A stretch of 50,197 bases of DNA from an uncultured Opitutia bacterium (GCA_903839035.1 CAIMAQ010000030.1:1-50197), one strand, 5' to 3'; counted from the first letter of the stretch, positions 16,891-25,988 are shown. Program-made: numbers and translations. Notes: generated by a model not told the origin, from the letters alone.

Positions 16891-18056
16891 GCGTGGGACA
16901 GCGGCAGCGGGATGATGGCCTCGGCCACGACGCTGCCGGGCTCCCCGGCGCGGAGCTGCAGCGTGGCTTGTTCGCCAAAGAGCAGGCGGAGCCGGTGGGC
17001 GGCGTTGGCCAGGCCCATGCCGGTCGAGCCATTGGCCTTCGCCAGGCGCGGAGAGCCGGGTTCGAATGCGCCGGGATTCGTGACCTGGAGGCGCAGGGAG
17101 TCGTTCTCGCGGCGGGCGATGATGGCGATCTCGCCACCCTCGGGGCGCGTGGAGATGCCGTATTTGACGGCGTTCTCGACCAGCGTCTGCAGCAGCATTG
17201 GCGGGATCGGCAGCTGCAGCGTATCGGGGGCAACGTCCAGCCGCAGGCGCAGGCGCTCCTCGTGGCGGACCTGCTCGAGCGCGAGGTAGTCGTTGACCAC
17301 GCTCAGCTCGTCTTCGAACGGCACTGTCTCCAGCTGGCCGCTCTGCAGTGAATAGCGCAGGAGGTTCGCCAGCTGCGTGACCGCCTGCCGGGCCCGCAGC
17401 GGGTCCTCCTCGATCAGCGCGCGGAGGGAGTTGAGCGAGTTGAAGATGAAGTGCGGGTTGACCTGTGATTTCAGCGCGCGGAGCTCAGACTCCTTCACGC
17501 TCGTCGCGAGCCGCAGCCGCTCGATCTCGAGGCGGTTAAGGCGGTCAAACAGGTGGTAGAAAAAGTAGATACACCACCAACCCGACAGCATGATCACGCC
17601 GTTGAGGATGCTGAAGACGCAAGCCCCCCACAGTGGCACCTTGCCCGTCCACGGCAGGGCCACCACGAGGTAGGTATAACCGTAGCCAATCACGCTCCAG
17701 AGGACGGACTGGACAGTGCTCACCATCAGGATGCGCGGCAGCAACGCGCGCCAGCCGAGCGCCTTCCAACCCCAGGGGGCCACCACCGGGCGGGTGAAGT
17801 GCGTGATCAACCAGCCGAGCGCGACCACCATCGTCACGATGCAGAGCGTGCACGTGAGGTTCGGCTTGGCCTCGTTGGCCCGGTTGTCCGGAAAGGCAAA
17901 GACCAGGAAAAACTGCAGACCCAGCCAGAACAGCCAACCGGCGGACTGGCAGATGACGTAGAGCCGGTCCTTGGCCCGCACGCGGTGACGTTCGTCGTCG
18001 AGCAGAACGCTGGTCAGGGCGGTGGTTACCATGGGAGCCGGACCATACAAGGCCAT
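16887..18056 (-). CDS. LytS/YehU-type sensor histidine kinase
   Basis: The 389-residue protein has four hydrophobic segments in the first 165 residues (about 36-55, 70-88, 107-133, 145-170), then the His_kinase domain with phospho-accepting H202 in LKSQVNPHFIFNSLNSL. The catalytic ATPase region carries an N-box (TLVENAVKYGI) and G-box (GMGLANAAHRL). There is no separate periplasmic sensor domain, so the membrane segments are the likely sensor. It forms a coupled pair with the LytTR regulator downstream. ATG codons at 18056 and 18032 are both plausible starts. Confidence 0.9.
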   Translation of the reverse strand: MALYGPAPMVTTALTSVLLDDERHRVRAKDRLYVICQSAGWLFWLGLQFFLVFAFPDNRANEAKPNLTCTLCIVTMVVALGWLITHFTRPVVAPWGWKALGWRALLPRILMVSTVQSVLWSVIGYGYTYLVVALPWTGKVPLWGACVFSILNGVIMLSGWWCIYFFYHLFDRLNRLEIERLRLATSVKESELRALKSQVNPHFIFNSLNSLRALIEEDPLRARQAVTQLANLLRYSLQSGQLETVPFEDELSVVNDYLALEQVRHEERLRLRLDVAPDTLQLPIPPMLLQTLVENAVKYGISTRPEGGEIAIIARRENDSLRLQVTNPGAFEPGSPRLAKANGSTGMGLANAAHRLRLLFGEQATLQLRAGEPGSVVAEAIIPLPLSHA

Positions 18057-18124
18057 CCCCGCGGGAGAGCAAACTTTGGACGAGCGGTCAGCCCGGCCCG
18101 TCGAGTGGCAATCCCGTCCAAGAT

Positions 18125-18991
18125 CTACGCCCCGATCGGGTGCCAGGTGGTCTTGTACTCGAGGAAATCGCGGACTGCGTAGAGGCTCTGGGCCGTGTCG
18201 GCGTACCAGTCGGGCTGGGCCTCGCTCTTCAGCAGCCGCGTGCGCTTGACGCTGTCCGCCGCCCCGAGCGCGAGCGCCTTGCGCTCGTCGGCGCCGACCA
18301 CCGCGGAAACGGCGCGCAGATGCGTGTGCGTCGCAAACGTCGGCACCAGCTCCTTGCGGAAGCCCGTGAGCAGGTTGACCACGCCGCCCGGCAGGTCGCT
18401 CGTTGCGAGCAGCTCGCCGAGCACGATGGCCGGATAGGGCTGTGTGGACGACGCCAGCGCCACGACGGTGTTGCCGCTCGTGATGGCGGGGACGATCAGC
18501 GACAGCAGCGCGAGCAGCGGCGCCTCATCCGGCGCGATGACGCCCACGATACCCATCGGCTCGGTGACGGTGAAGTTGAAATATGGCGCGGCCACGGGGT
18601 TCACGTTGCCCAGCACCTGTTCGTACTTGTCGGCCCAGCCCGCGTAATAAATCAGCCGGTCCACCGTGGCGGTGACTTCCTTTGCCGCCGCAGCCTTCGC
18701 GGCCCCGCCCAGCTGGATGGCGGCGGCGAGTTCGCTGGCGCGCGCCTCGAGCATCTCGCCCAGCCGGTACAGGATCTGCCCGCGGTTGTACGCCGTGCGC
18801 TTCGCCCAGCCCGGGCCGGCCTTGGCCGCCGCCTCGACGGCATTGCGCAGGTCCTTGCGCGTGCATTGGGGAATGTTGGCGTAAAAATTGCCCGCGGCGT
18901 CCTGGAGCGGAAACACGCGGGCGCTCTCGGAGCGGATGAACGCACCGCCGACGTAGACCTTGGGGGTTTTGGTGATGGGGAGACGGCTCAT
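18125..18991 (-). CDS. Short aldehyde dehydrogenase homologue lacking the catalytic half
   Basis: The 288-residue protein resembles the N-terminal, NAD-binding part of ALDH enzymes (TEPMGIVGVIAPDEAPLLAL corresponds to the cofactor loop), but stops at about the position where the Glu and catalytic Cys segments begin. Neither the ELGG nor the QGxxC motif is present, so it should not be a stand-alone dehydrogenase. It is not an obvious frameshift remnant: the start overlaps the POT gene stop by four bases (ATGA) and the C-terminus has its own sequence (WYADTAQSLYAVRDFLEYKT). Pairing of a full and a short ALDH near deoC recurs in other bacteria as I recall; a regulatory or structural subunit is possible. 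Confidence 0.82.
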   Translation of the reverse strand: MSRLPITKTPKVYVGGAFIRSESARVFPLQDAAGNFYANIPQCTRKDLRNAVEAAAKAGPGWAKRTAYNRGQILYRLGEMLEARASELAAAIQLGGAAKAAAAKEVTATVDRLIYYAGWADKYEQVLGNVNPVAAPYFNFTVTEPMGIVGVIAPDEAPLLALLSLIVPAITSGNTVVALASSTQPYPAIVLGELLATSDLPGGVVNLLTGFRKELVPTFATHTHLRAVSAVVGADERKALALGAADSVKRTRLLKSEAQPDWYADTAQSLYAVRDFLEYKTTWHPIGA

Positions 18992-20364
18992 GTGGCGGCG
19001 GAGTTTTCGGCTTCGATTTCGGTTTCGGGCGTATCGCCCTGCAGGTAGCTCTGACCCTTGTAGGCCTTGGCCACAAAAATGAACACGGCGACGCAGCCAA
19101 TGGAGAGCCAGGCGAAGAAATTGTAGTAGGCCGCGCCGTGGAGCTTCACGGTGCCGTCATCATTGGCGATGAAGACGTGGACCAGCGCCGTAAAGAGATT
19201 GCCGGCGGAAATCGACAACAGGAACAGCGCCTGCACCATCGCCTTCATGGGTTTCGGCGCCTGGGTGTAGGCGAACTCGAGGCCCGTAATCGCCACCATC
19301 ACCTCGCCGCCGGACAGCAGCGCGTAGGCCGGGATCTGCCAGCCGATGCTCGGCTTCAGGCCGGCGGCGAGCTGGTTCTCAATCCATGCGCTGACGAAAA
19401 ACGACAGACCCGTAACGATCAGCCCGAGCCCGATCTTTCGCAGCGGCGTCAGGGGGAAGACTTTGCCGATCACCGGATAAATCACGTACTGGAAGAGCGG
19501 GATGAACGACAGGATCATGATGGCGTTCAGCGCCTGGATCTGGGACGAGAGCCAGGTGATGCCCGCAAAGTGCAGGTTCATCTTCTCCGCCTGCGTGACC
19601 CACTCGCCGCCGCTTTGGTCCCACAGCGACCAGAAGATCGCGACAAACGCGAAGATGATCGCGAGCCGGCCCAGCGTCGAGAGACCCGCGCGACTGAAGG
19701 TGTTCCGCAGGAACGCTTCCCCCGTCGGCGGAATGTGCGCGAATTTAAACCGGCCCAACCAGAACACGACGGCCGCAAGCAACATCAGCGCGGCGGGCAC
19801 GCCGAAAGCGGGCACCGCGCCGTAGTGGTCAAGCAGCCAGGGGATCAGCAGGATCGAGAAGAACGACCCGAAGTTGACCGAGAAATAAAACCAGCCGAAC
19901 GCCCGCGAGAGCAGGTGCTGGTTGTCGGAACCAAACTGGTCCCCGACGTGCGAGGACACGCAGGGCTTGATCCCGCCCGAGCCAATCGCAATCAGCGTCA
20001 GGCCGAGCGTCAGGCCCAGGCGGGTGTGATCCAGCGCCAGGACCACGCTGCCGGCGCAGTACACCAGGGAGAGCCAGAAGATGGTTTTGTATTTGCCCCA
20101 GAAGGCGTCGGAGACAATCGAGCCGAGCATCGGCACGAAGTAATTCGCGAAGAGGAAAAGGTGATACCACTTATTGGCGTCGTTCTCGCTCATCGGCGCA
20201 AACGCCCCCGACCGGTCCATGAGGTACTTCGTCATGAACACGACGAGGATGGCGCGCATCCCGTAGAAGTTGAACCGCTCCGCCGCCTCGTTGCCGATGA
20301 TGTAGGGGATGCCCGGCGGCATCTTGTCCGTTTTGACCGGGGCGGTGAGATAGGGTTGGGCCAT
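18988..20364 (-). CDS. POT/PTR family proton-coupled oligopeptide transporter
   Basis: The 458-residue protein has about 12-14 membrane segments and the POT signature ExxERF (NEAAERFNFYG near residue 25), plus a WFYFSVNFGS segment typical of helix 5. It should import di- or tripeptides or related compounds using protons. It lies between a full and a short ALDH gene, 19 bp after the former and overlapping the latter by four bases, so all are probably one operon with deoC. Its place in a deoxyribose-type operon suggests that it may carry a nucleoside or other non-peptide solute; that is inference. Confidence 0.9.
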   Translation of the reverse strand: MAQPYLTAPVKTDKMPPGIPYIIGNEAAERFNFYGMRAILVVFMTKYLMDRSGAFAPMSENDANKWYHLFLFANYFVPMLGSIVSDAFWGKYKTIFWLSLVYCAGSVVLALDHTRLGLTLGLTLIAIGSGGIKPCVSSHVGDQFGSDNQHLLSRAFGWFYFSVNFGSFFSILLIPWLLDHYGAVPAFGVPAALMLLAAVVFWLGRFKFAHIPPTGEAFLRNTFSRAGLSTLGRLAIIFAFVAIFWSLWDQSGGEWVTQAEKMNLHFAGITWLSSQIQALNAIMILSFIPLFQYVIYPVIGKVFPLTPLRKIGLGLIVTGLSFFVSAWIENQLAAGLKPSIGWQIPAYALLSGGEVMVAITGLEFAYTQAPKPMKAMVQALFLLSISAGNLFTALVHVFIANDDGTVKLHGAAYYNFFAWLSIGCVAVFIFVAKAYKGQSYLQGDTPETEIEAENSAAT

Positions 20365-20383
20365 GGGAAGTCGGGTCGCGGGC

Positions 20384-21892
20384 TCAGACGAGTTGGCAGT
20401 AATCCAGCAGCCCCTGGCGGCCGCCCTCGCGGCCGAAGCCGCTTTCCTTGTAGCCGCCGAAGGGCGACGTCGGGTCGAACTTGTTGTAGGAGTTGGCCCA
20501 GACCACGCCGGCCTTGAGTTCCGTGGACATCTTCAGGATGCGCGAGCCCTTGTCCGTCCAGACGCCGGCGCTGAGTCCGTACGCTGTGTTGTTCGCCTTC
20601 TCGATCGCCTCGTCGACGGTGCGGAAGGTCAGGATCGAGAGCACCGGCCCGAAAATCTCCTCGCGCGCGATGCGGTGGCTCATCGCGACGTTGGAAAAGA
20701 TCGTCGGGCGGAAGTACCAGCCCTTCGCCGGCAGCGGGCACGGCGACTGGTAGATCTCGGCGCCTTCCTTCACCCCCGAGGCGACGAGCTTCGTGATCTT
20801 GGCAAGTTGCTCCTTCGAGTTGATGGCGCCGACGTCGGTGTTCTTGTCCAGCGGGTCGCCCACGCGCAGCACCTTGATCCGCTGCTTGAGCTTCGCGATG
20901 ACCTTCGCCGCGACGGGCTCATGCACGAGCAGGCGCGAGCCGGCGCAGCAGACGTGGCCCTGGTTGAAGAAAATGCCATTGATGATGCCCTCGACCGCCT
21001 GGTCGAGCGGCGCGTCGTCGAACACGATGTTCGCCGCCTTCCCGCCGAGCTCCATCGTCATCTTTTTGTCCGTGCCCGCCAGCGAGCGCATGATGATCTT
21101 GCCGACCTCGGTCGAGCCGGTGAACGCGACCTTCGCCGGGATCGGGTGCGCCATCAGCGCCGCGCCGGTCGCCCCCGCGCCCGTCACGAAATTCACCACG
21201 CCCGGCGGCAGGCCCGCATCCTGGATGATCTCGGCGAGCTTGAGCGCGGTGATCGAGGTGGTCTCGGCGGGCTTGAGCACGACGCAGTTGCCCATCGCCA
21301 GCGCGGGCGCGAGCTTCCACGCGCACATCAGCAGGGGGAAATTCCACGGGATGACCTGCGCGACCACACCGAGCGGGGCGACCCGGCGGCCCGGGGCGAC
21401 GTACTCGAGCTTGTCCGCCCAGCCGGCGTGGTAGAAAAAATGCGCCGCGGCCATCGGCACATCGAAGTCGCGCGATTCCTTGATCGGCTTGCCGCCATCC
21501 ATCGTCTCGGCGACGGCGAACTCCCGCGCGCGGTCCTGCAGCAGCCGGGCGATGCGGAAGAGATATTTGGCGCGTTCGCGGCCGGACAGCTTACCCCAGA
21601 CGTTGTCGTAGGCGCGCTGCGCGGCCCGACAGGCCGCGTCCACGTCGGCCGGCCCGGCCAGCGCGATTTCCGCGAGTTTCCGCTCGGTCGCGGGGTTGAT
21701 CGTGTCGAAATACTTGCCCGACTTCGGGGCGACGAACTTCCCGTTGATGAAGAGTTCGTAGCGCGGCTTGAGCTTCGGGTCGGCCGTCTCCGGCGCCGGA
21801 TCAAAATCCCAGAGGTCGCCGAAGATGAGCTCGGGTGCGGGCCGGCCGTTGCGAGCGGTCGTTTTCCTTTTCTTGGAGGCTAAGGTGGGCAT
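20384..21892 (-). CDS. Aldehyde dehydrogenase (NAD(P)+)
   Basis: The 502-residue protein is a full-length ALDH with the N-terminal cofactor loop (IPWNFPLLMC), the general base E281 in MTMELGGK, and the catalytic C315 in NQGHVCC. A C-terminal NPFG-type segment (PTSPFGGYKESGFGREGG) is also seen. The likely substrate is acetaldehyde released by DeoC, encoded next upstream, giving acetate; other aldehydes are possible. The gap of about 90 bp to deoC holds a family B palindrome, so expression within the operon may be tuned there. Confidence 0.92.
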   Translation of the reverse strand: MPTLASKKRKTTARNGRPAPELIFGDLWDFDPAPETADPKLKPRYELFINGKFVAPKSGKYFDTINPATERKLAEIALAGPADVDAACRAAQRAYDNVWGKLSGRERAKYLFRIARLLQDRAREFAVAETMDGGKPIKESRDFDVPMAAAHFFYHAGWADKLEYVAPGRRVAPLGVVAQVIPWNFPLLMCAWKLAPALAMGNCVVLKPAETTSITALKLAEIIQDAGLPPGVVNFVTGAGATGAALMAHPIPAKVAFTGSTEVGKIIMRSLAGTDKKMTMELGGKAANIVFDDAPLDQAVEGIINGIFFNQGHVCCAGSRLLVHEPVAAKVIAKLKQRIKVLRVGDPLDKNTDVGAINSKEQLAKITKLVASGVKEGAEIYQSPCPLPAKGWYFRPTIFSNVAMSHRIAREEIFGPVLSILTFRTVDEAIEKANNTAYGLSAGVWTDKGSRILKMSTELKAGVVWANSYNKFDPTSPFGGYKESGFGREGGRQGLLDYCQLV

Positions 21893-21906
21893 GAAAGTTT
21901 GGTTTT

Positions 21907-21978
21907 ACAGGAGGCAACGGAGGAAACAGTGGCGGATCGTGGCAGGCAATTCTCTCCGTTCTCTCCGTTTTCTCCTGT
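21907..21978. repeat. Family B intergenic palindrome between deoC and ALDH
   Basis: ACAGGAGGCAACGGAGG at 21907-21923 is matched by an inverse copy ending in CCTGT at 21978, over about 23 bp with a few mismatches. The arms are made of 9-10-nt units like AACGGAGGA. It fills the gap between the deoC stop and the ALDH start. A second copy is at 44094. Confidence 0.85.
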
Positions 21979-21983
21979 GCAAA

Positions 21984-22937
21984 TTAGTATGATTCGGCGG
22001 CTTCGCTGAAATAGTACGGCGCCTGGTAGGCCCCGGTCCGCTCCTTTTCGATCTGGCGGAGGAGGTCGTTGAGCAGCGAGCTCGCGCCGAAGCGGTAGCG
22101 CTCATTCGTCAGCCAGGCGTCGCCGAGCGTCTCCTTCACCGCGATCAGGAACTGCAGCGCCTGCTTCGCCGTGCGGATGCCGCCGGCGGGCTTCATGCTG
22201 ATCGCGGTGCCGGTATCGAGGTAGAAGTCCCGGATCGCCTCGAGCATCACCTGGTTGTTGCCCAAGGTGGCGTTGAGCGTGGTCTTGCCGGTGCTCGTCT
22301 TGATGAAGTCACCCGGCCGGATCACGCGCATCGCGAGGAAGGACGCCGCCCGGATGTTGTCGTAGGTCTCGAGTTCGCTGACCTCGAGGATGACCTTGAG
22401 CGTTGCCCCGCCGCACGCGGTGCGGACCGCCGCGATCTCGTCCTGCACCCGGCCAAATTCTCCCGCCAAAAACGCCCCGCGGTTGATCACCATGTCGATC
22501 TCGTCCGCCCCGTCGGCCACCGCCGCCCGCACCTCGGCGAGCCGCGTCCTCAACGGCGTCTGGCCAGAGGGAAACGCCGTGGCCACCGACGCGATACGCA
22601 CCGCGGTGTCGGTCCCGAGGGCCCGCCGCGCGTGCTTCACCATCGCCGGATAGACGCAGACCGCCGCGACCTGCGGCACCGCCGGGTCATCTGCCGGCTG
22701 CAGCGCCTTCGCGCAGAGCGAGGCGACCTTGCCGGGCGTGTCCTTGCCCTCGAGCGTGGTGAGGTCGACCATCGAGACCGCGGTCCGCAGGCCCCAGAGC
22801 TTGGACGCCTTCTTGATGCTGCGCGTCGTGTATTTCGCGACACGCTCCTCGATACCGACGCAGTCGACCTGGCCGACTTCATCGAACAGCCGTCGCAACG
22901 ACACTGACTGGCCCGCGTTCATGAGGTTGCGAACCAT
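21984..22937 (-). CDS. deoC: Deoxyribose-phosphate aldolase
   Basis: The 318-residue protein has the DeoC active site: the Schiff-base lysine K213 in DFIKTSTGK, the second lysine K249 in SMKPAGGIRT, and the acid D148 in ADEIDMV. It should split 2-deoxyribose 5-phosphate into acetaldehyde and glyceraldehyde 3-phosphate. An extra N-terminal stretch of about 60 residues makes it longer than the E. coli enzyme and similar to the longer class. The start at 22937 is chosen because GGGAGGG lies just upstream, one of the few clear ribosome-binding sites here. It leads an operon with ALDH, POT and a short ALDH. Confidence 0.92.
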   Translation of the reverse strand: MVRNLMNAGQSVSLRRLFDEVGQVDCVGIEERVAKYTTRSIKKASKLWGLRTAVSMVDLTTLEGKDTPGKVASLCAKALQPADDPAVPQVAAVCVYPAMVKHARRALGTDTAVRIASVATAFPSGQTPLRTRLAEVRAAVADGADEIDMVINRGAFLAGEFGRVQDEIAAVRTACGGATLKVILEVSELETYDNIRAASFLAMRVIRPGDFIKTSTGKTTLNATLGNNQVMLEAIRDFYLDTGTAISMKPAGGIRTAKQALQFLIAVKETLGDAWLTNERYRFGASSLLNDLLRQIEKERTGAYQAPYYFSEAAESY

Positions 22938-23031
22938 GCCCCTGCCCTCCCTTGAAAACAAGGGAGAACTCGACCGGAAACCCGCGCTCACGGCTTGCGC
23001 CCGCCCGCCTGGCTTCGTTCCCTAAGCCGTC

Positions 23032-23430
23032 ATGACCACGCCCGCCCCGTCCGATCCCGCCGCCCCCACCGGCGATGTCGTCATCCGCACCATCGCGATG
23101 CCCGCCGTCGCCAATGCCAACGGTGACATCTTCGGCGGCTGGCTCGTGTCCCAGATGGACCTCGGCGGCGCCATCCTCGCGCGCAGCACCGCACTCAGCC
23201 GCGTGACCACCGTGGCGATTGACGCGATGTCCTTCATCCGCCCGGTCTGCGTCGGTGATACCGTCAGCTGCTATGCGTCGATGATCAAAATCGGCCACAC
23301 CTCGATGAAGATCTCCGTCGAGGCCTGGGTCCACCGCTACACCGACAGCTCGCAACACCGCGTGACCGCCGGCCTTTTCACCTACGTCGCCATCGATGCC
23401 AAGGGCAAACCCCACGCCGTCCAACGCTGA
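23032..23430 (+). CDS. YciA-type acyl-CoA thioesterase
   Basis: The 132-residue hotdog-fold protein has the family core NANGDIFGGWLVSQMD, in which the Asp is the catalytic residue and the helix follows. Length matches YciA proteins, which hydrolyse a broad range of acyl-CoAs in the cytoplasm. It diverges from deoC with about 94 bp between start codons and is followed by a short gene after 6 bp, so these two are probably co-transcribed. Confidence 0.88.
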   Translation: MTTPAPSDPAAPTGDVVIRTIAMPAVANANGDIFGGWLVSQMDLGGAILARSTALSRVTTVAIDAMSFIRPVCVGDTVSCYASMIKIGHTSMKISVEAWVHRYTDSSQHRVTAGLFTYVAIDAKGKPHAVQR

Positions 23431-23436
23431 CCGCCC

Positions 23437-23895
23437 ATGCGCCGCCTGCTCCCCACCCTCGCCCTGCTGCTCCTGATCGCCCTCCCCCTCCGCGCCCAGT
23501 CGCTCGAGGACGAGGTCCGCGTGGCCGACACCGCCCGGGTGCTTTCCACCCTGCGCGGTGATGCCGACCGGCTCGGCCGCCTGCTCTCCGACAGCCTCAC
23601 CTATGGCCACGCCGACGGCCGGGTGCAGACCAAGGAGGTCTTTCTCGCCGCGGTGCGCACCAACCGCATCAAGTACGAGGCCTACGATTACCAAGAAACG
23701 AAGATCACCAAGGTCACCGATGATGTCGCGATCATGACCGGCCACGCCCAGCTCAAGGCCAGCATGGGGAAGGAGTATGTGGCGTTTGCCCTGCGCTTCC
23801 TCGCCGTCTGGCGCCGCGAGGCCGGGGTCTGGCGCCTCTTTGCCTACCAGTCCGCCAAGCTGTCCGACCCCGTCATCGTCGCCGCCGGGAAATAA
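23437..23895 (+). CDS. Secreted NTF2-like (DUF4440/SnoaL-type) protein
   Basis: The 152-residue product has a signal peptide (about residues 1-20, LLPTLALLLLIALPLRAQ) and then an NTF2-like cone-shaped fold. The segment LLSDSLTYGHADGRVQTKEVFLAAV and the final RREAGVWRLFAYQSAKL match the DUF4440 pattern. Proteins of this type are found in the periplasm with varied small-molecule functions; no active-site residues can be picked. It starts 6 bp after the thioesterase gene. Confidence 0.78.
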   Translation: MRRLLPTLALLLLIALPLRAQSLEDEVRVADTARVLSTLRGDADRLGRLLSDSLTYGHADGRVQTKEVFLAAVRTNRIKYEAYDYQETKITKVTDDVAIMTGHAQLKASMGKEYVAFALRFLAVWRREAGVWRLFAYQSAKLSDPVIVAAGK

Positions 23896-23901
23896 CCCCG
23901 C

Positions 23902-25224
23902 TCAAACGAGCGGCCCCACGTCGGCGAACACCGCCGGGTTGCCCAGCACGGCGCGCACAAGGATCGCGGGGTATTCGCCGTAGCCGCGCGGTCCCGTCCA
24001 GTCCACCCGCTGCACCTGCAGCGGATGATAGCGCTCATGCCAGAAGCCGCCGTCCTTCAGGCCCATCTGGCAGACTTTTACGACCGACTCGCGTAGCCGC
24101 TTCGTCTCGCCGCGCTTCGCGCAGGCCTGCCATTCGAGAAACCACACGCGGCCCATCGCGGCCACGTCGTACAGCTGGCCGACCGCGATCTTGAAGCCGA
24201 CATCCTCGTGGGACTCCCAGAATTCCCACTCCTGATACGTGAACGGCTTCGACACCGTCTGCGTCGGCATGCCGCCGTGCCAGAACGCCGGTTCGTTCAT
24301 CATCCGCGGCCAGAGCGCGTCCGCGTGCGCCGGCGTCGCCACGTCATGGGCAATCGCCGCCCAGTTCACATCCGCCAGCCCGTGCAGGTCCACCACCCCG
24401 CGCTCCGGGTGCACATACTCCGCATAATGGTCGCCGCGCCAGAACACCTCGCGAAATTTCGCCGCGAGCGTCTCGGCCTCCACCGTCCAGCGCGCCGCCG
24501 CCGCCGTCTGCCCGAGCGCGGCGTGCAGCCGCGCGCATTTTCTAAAAACGTGCACGACATAACACTGCGCCACGCCATCCCACTGGTGCCGCGGGGGCAT
24601 TTCCGTGTAGAAACCCGCGCCGGCGATCAGGCCGTTGGCGCTCTTGCGGGACAACAGGTACTGCGCTGCGCGGTCCAGCGAGGGCAGTTTCGCGGCCAAC
24701 CACACCTGGTCGCCGGTCGCCGTGAAAAACTCGTCGCCCAGCAGCACGTAGCTCACCGCCGCGAGCGTGCCGAGCGGGTTGATCCCCGCGATCCAGTGGC
24801 TGCACGACCCGATCCATTTGCGCGGCGGGTACCCCTCCCGCTGGGGATCGAAGACAAACACGTCCTCCGGGTAATGCATGCCCTTGTTGTACGTCGTCGC
24901 GTGTTCCGGCGGTCCATCCGCGGGGATGATCGCATAGGGAATGTTGCCGTCGGCGCGCTGCGACGCCTGCACGTAGTCGAAATAGTCCCGCACGAGCTGC
25001 GTCTTCCCCAGCAGCAGGTACGCCCCCGCCATCTGCCACGAGTCCAGCCCGGGCCAGGTCGCTTCCATGCCGAACCAGTGGCCGTCCGCCACGATGGTGA
25101 AATGCCCCGGATACGCGCGCTGCGTCGCCGCCGGCTCGAGGGTCTGCTTGATCGCCGCCGTGACGCCCTGGCGGATGATCGTCGCGTCGTCGACGGGCAG
25201 GGTCGGGGCGGAAGCTTCGGCCAT
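23902..25224 (-). CDS. Six-hairpin (alpha/alpha)6 glycosidase-like protein
   Basis: The 440-residue protein looks like an (alpha/alpha)6 toroid glycosidase without signal peptide. Recognisable stretches are MEATWPGLDSWQMAGAYLL near residue 53, the aromatic loop around residue 137 (RKWIGSCSHWIAGINPLGTL), and EWEFWESHEDVGFKIAVGQ. Such patterns occur in GH63/GH37/GH78-type catalytic domains, but I cannot assign a family. It lies 2 bp after the PhyH-type gene on the same strand and is likely translated with it. A cytoplasmic role in breaking down oligosaccharides is inferred. Confidence 0.72.
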   Translation of the reverse strand: MAEASAPTLPVDDATIIRQGVTAAIKQTLEPAATQRAYPGHFTIVADGHWFGMEATWPGLDSWQMAGAYLLLGKTQLVRDYFDYVQASQRADGNIPYAIIPADGPPEHATTYNKGMHYPEDVFVFDPQREGYPPRKWIGSCSHWIAGINPLGTLAAVSYVLLGDEFFTATGDQVWLAAKLPSLDRAAQYLLSRKSANGLIAGAGFYTEMPPRHQWDGVAQCYVVHVFRKCARLHAALGQTAAAARWTVEAETLAAKFREVFWRGDHYAEYVHPERGVVDLHGLADVNWAAIAHDVATPAHADALWPRMMNEPAFWHGGMPTQTVSKPFTYQEWEFWESHEDVGFKIAVGQLYDVAAMGRVWFLEWQACAKRGETKRLRESVVKVCQMGLKDGGFWHERYHPLQVQRVDWTGPRGYGEYPAILVRAVLGNPAVFADVGPLV

Positions 25225-25226
25225 GG

Positions 25227-25988
25227 TCAGGCGGTCGCTCCCGCGGCGTAACGCAGGATGGCGTCGTCGGGCGCCTCGCGGATCGGCTCGGGCTTGCCGT
25301 GCCCTTTCCCGCCGTACGGGACGTTCGAGAGCGCATTGTAGCAGCAGATATAGGCGCGGCGGTGCTTGTCCGAGAGATTGGCCTCCGACGCGTGGAAGGT
25401 GTTGCCGTGGAAAAACAGCGCGCTGCCCGCCGGGGCCTCGCAGTACTGCACGCCGAGCCGCTCGATCACGGCCTGGACGCGCGCCTGGTCGGCCCCCGCC
25501 TGGTTGCCGACCACGCCGTGCTCAAAGCGTCCGAGGAGGTGTGAGCCCGGGATCACTTTCAGGCAGCCATTCGCCTTCGTCGCCGGGTCGAGTGCGATCA
25601 TGCACGAAATCATCCGCGGGTAGAGGCAGCCATCCTTGTACCAATAACCGTAGTCCTGGTGCCATTCCCACGCGCCGCCGACCTTCGCTTCCTTCAGCAT
25701 GACTTTGCTGTGCCAGTGATAGATCTCTTCACGCATCAGCATGCGCACGTTGTTCACGATGCGGGGACTCGTGGAAACCGCGCCAAAAACGTCGTCACCC
25801 GCATCCATCCACAGTGCCAATTTGCTCGAGCGGCCGGCGGCGTCCGGCATGTTGCCCGTGTGCTTGGCGACTTTGCCGTCCTTCGTGACGTGGGAAAGCA
25901 GGATCTCGATCTCTTGCGCCGAGAACACATCCGGGACGAGCACGTAGCCGTCGCGGTCAAAGGCCTGGATCTGGTCAAAGGAGAGCAT
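25227..25988 (-). CDS. Phytanoyl-CoA-dioxygenase-like Fe(II)/2-oxoglutarate oxygenase
   Basis: The 253-residue protein has the PhyH iron triad: H110-x-D112 in WEWHQDYG and the distal H199 in HGNTFHASEAN, with R210 or R211 as 2-oxoglutarate anchor. The substrate is unknown. The start at 25988 (MLSFDQIQAFDRDGYVLVPD) is chosen because the family begins this way; upstream codons continue without similarity. It lies between a UroD-like gene (89 bp upstream) and the six-hairpin glycosidase (2 bp downstream), so a joint role in sugar or C1 processing is possible. Confidence 0.85.
   Translation of the reverse strand: MLSFDQIQAFDRDGYVLVPDVFSAQEIEILLSHVTKDGKVAKHTGNMPDAAGRSSKLALWMDAGDDVFGAVSTSPRIVNNVRMLMREEIYHWHSKVMLKEAKVGGAWEWHQDYGYWYKDGCLYPRMISCMIALDPATKANGCLKVIPGSHLLGRFEHGVVGNQAGADQARVQAVIERLGVQYCEAPAGSALFFHGNTFHASEANLSDKHRRAYICCYNALSNVPYGGKGHGKPEPIREAPDDAILRYAAGATA

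Noticed and set aside
18125-18991. Short ALDH as a frameshifted pseudogene
   Set aside because: It has a start that overlaps the POT stop by four bases, a clean stop, and its own C-terminal sequence. No continuation of ALDH sequence is visible downstream in any frame.
19138-20517. A 459-codon plus-strand frame over the POT transporter
   Set aside because: The POT protein on the other strand has clear membrane segments and the ExxERF signature. The plus-strand product is Arg/Gln/His-rich and unlike any protein I know.
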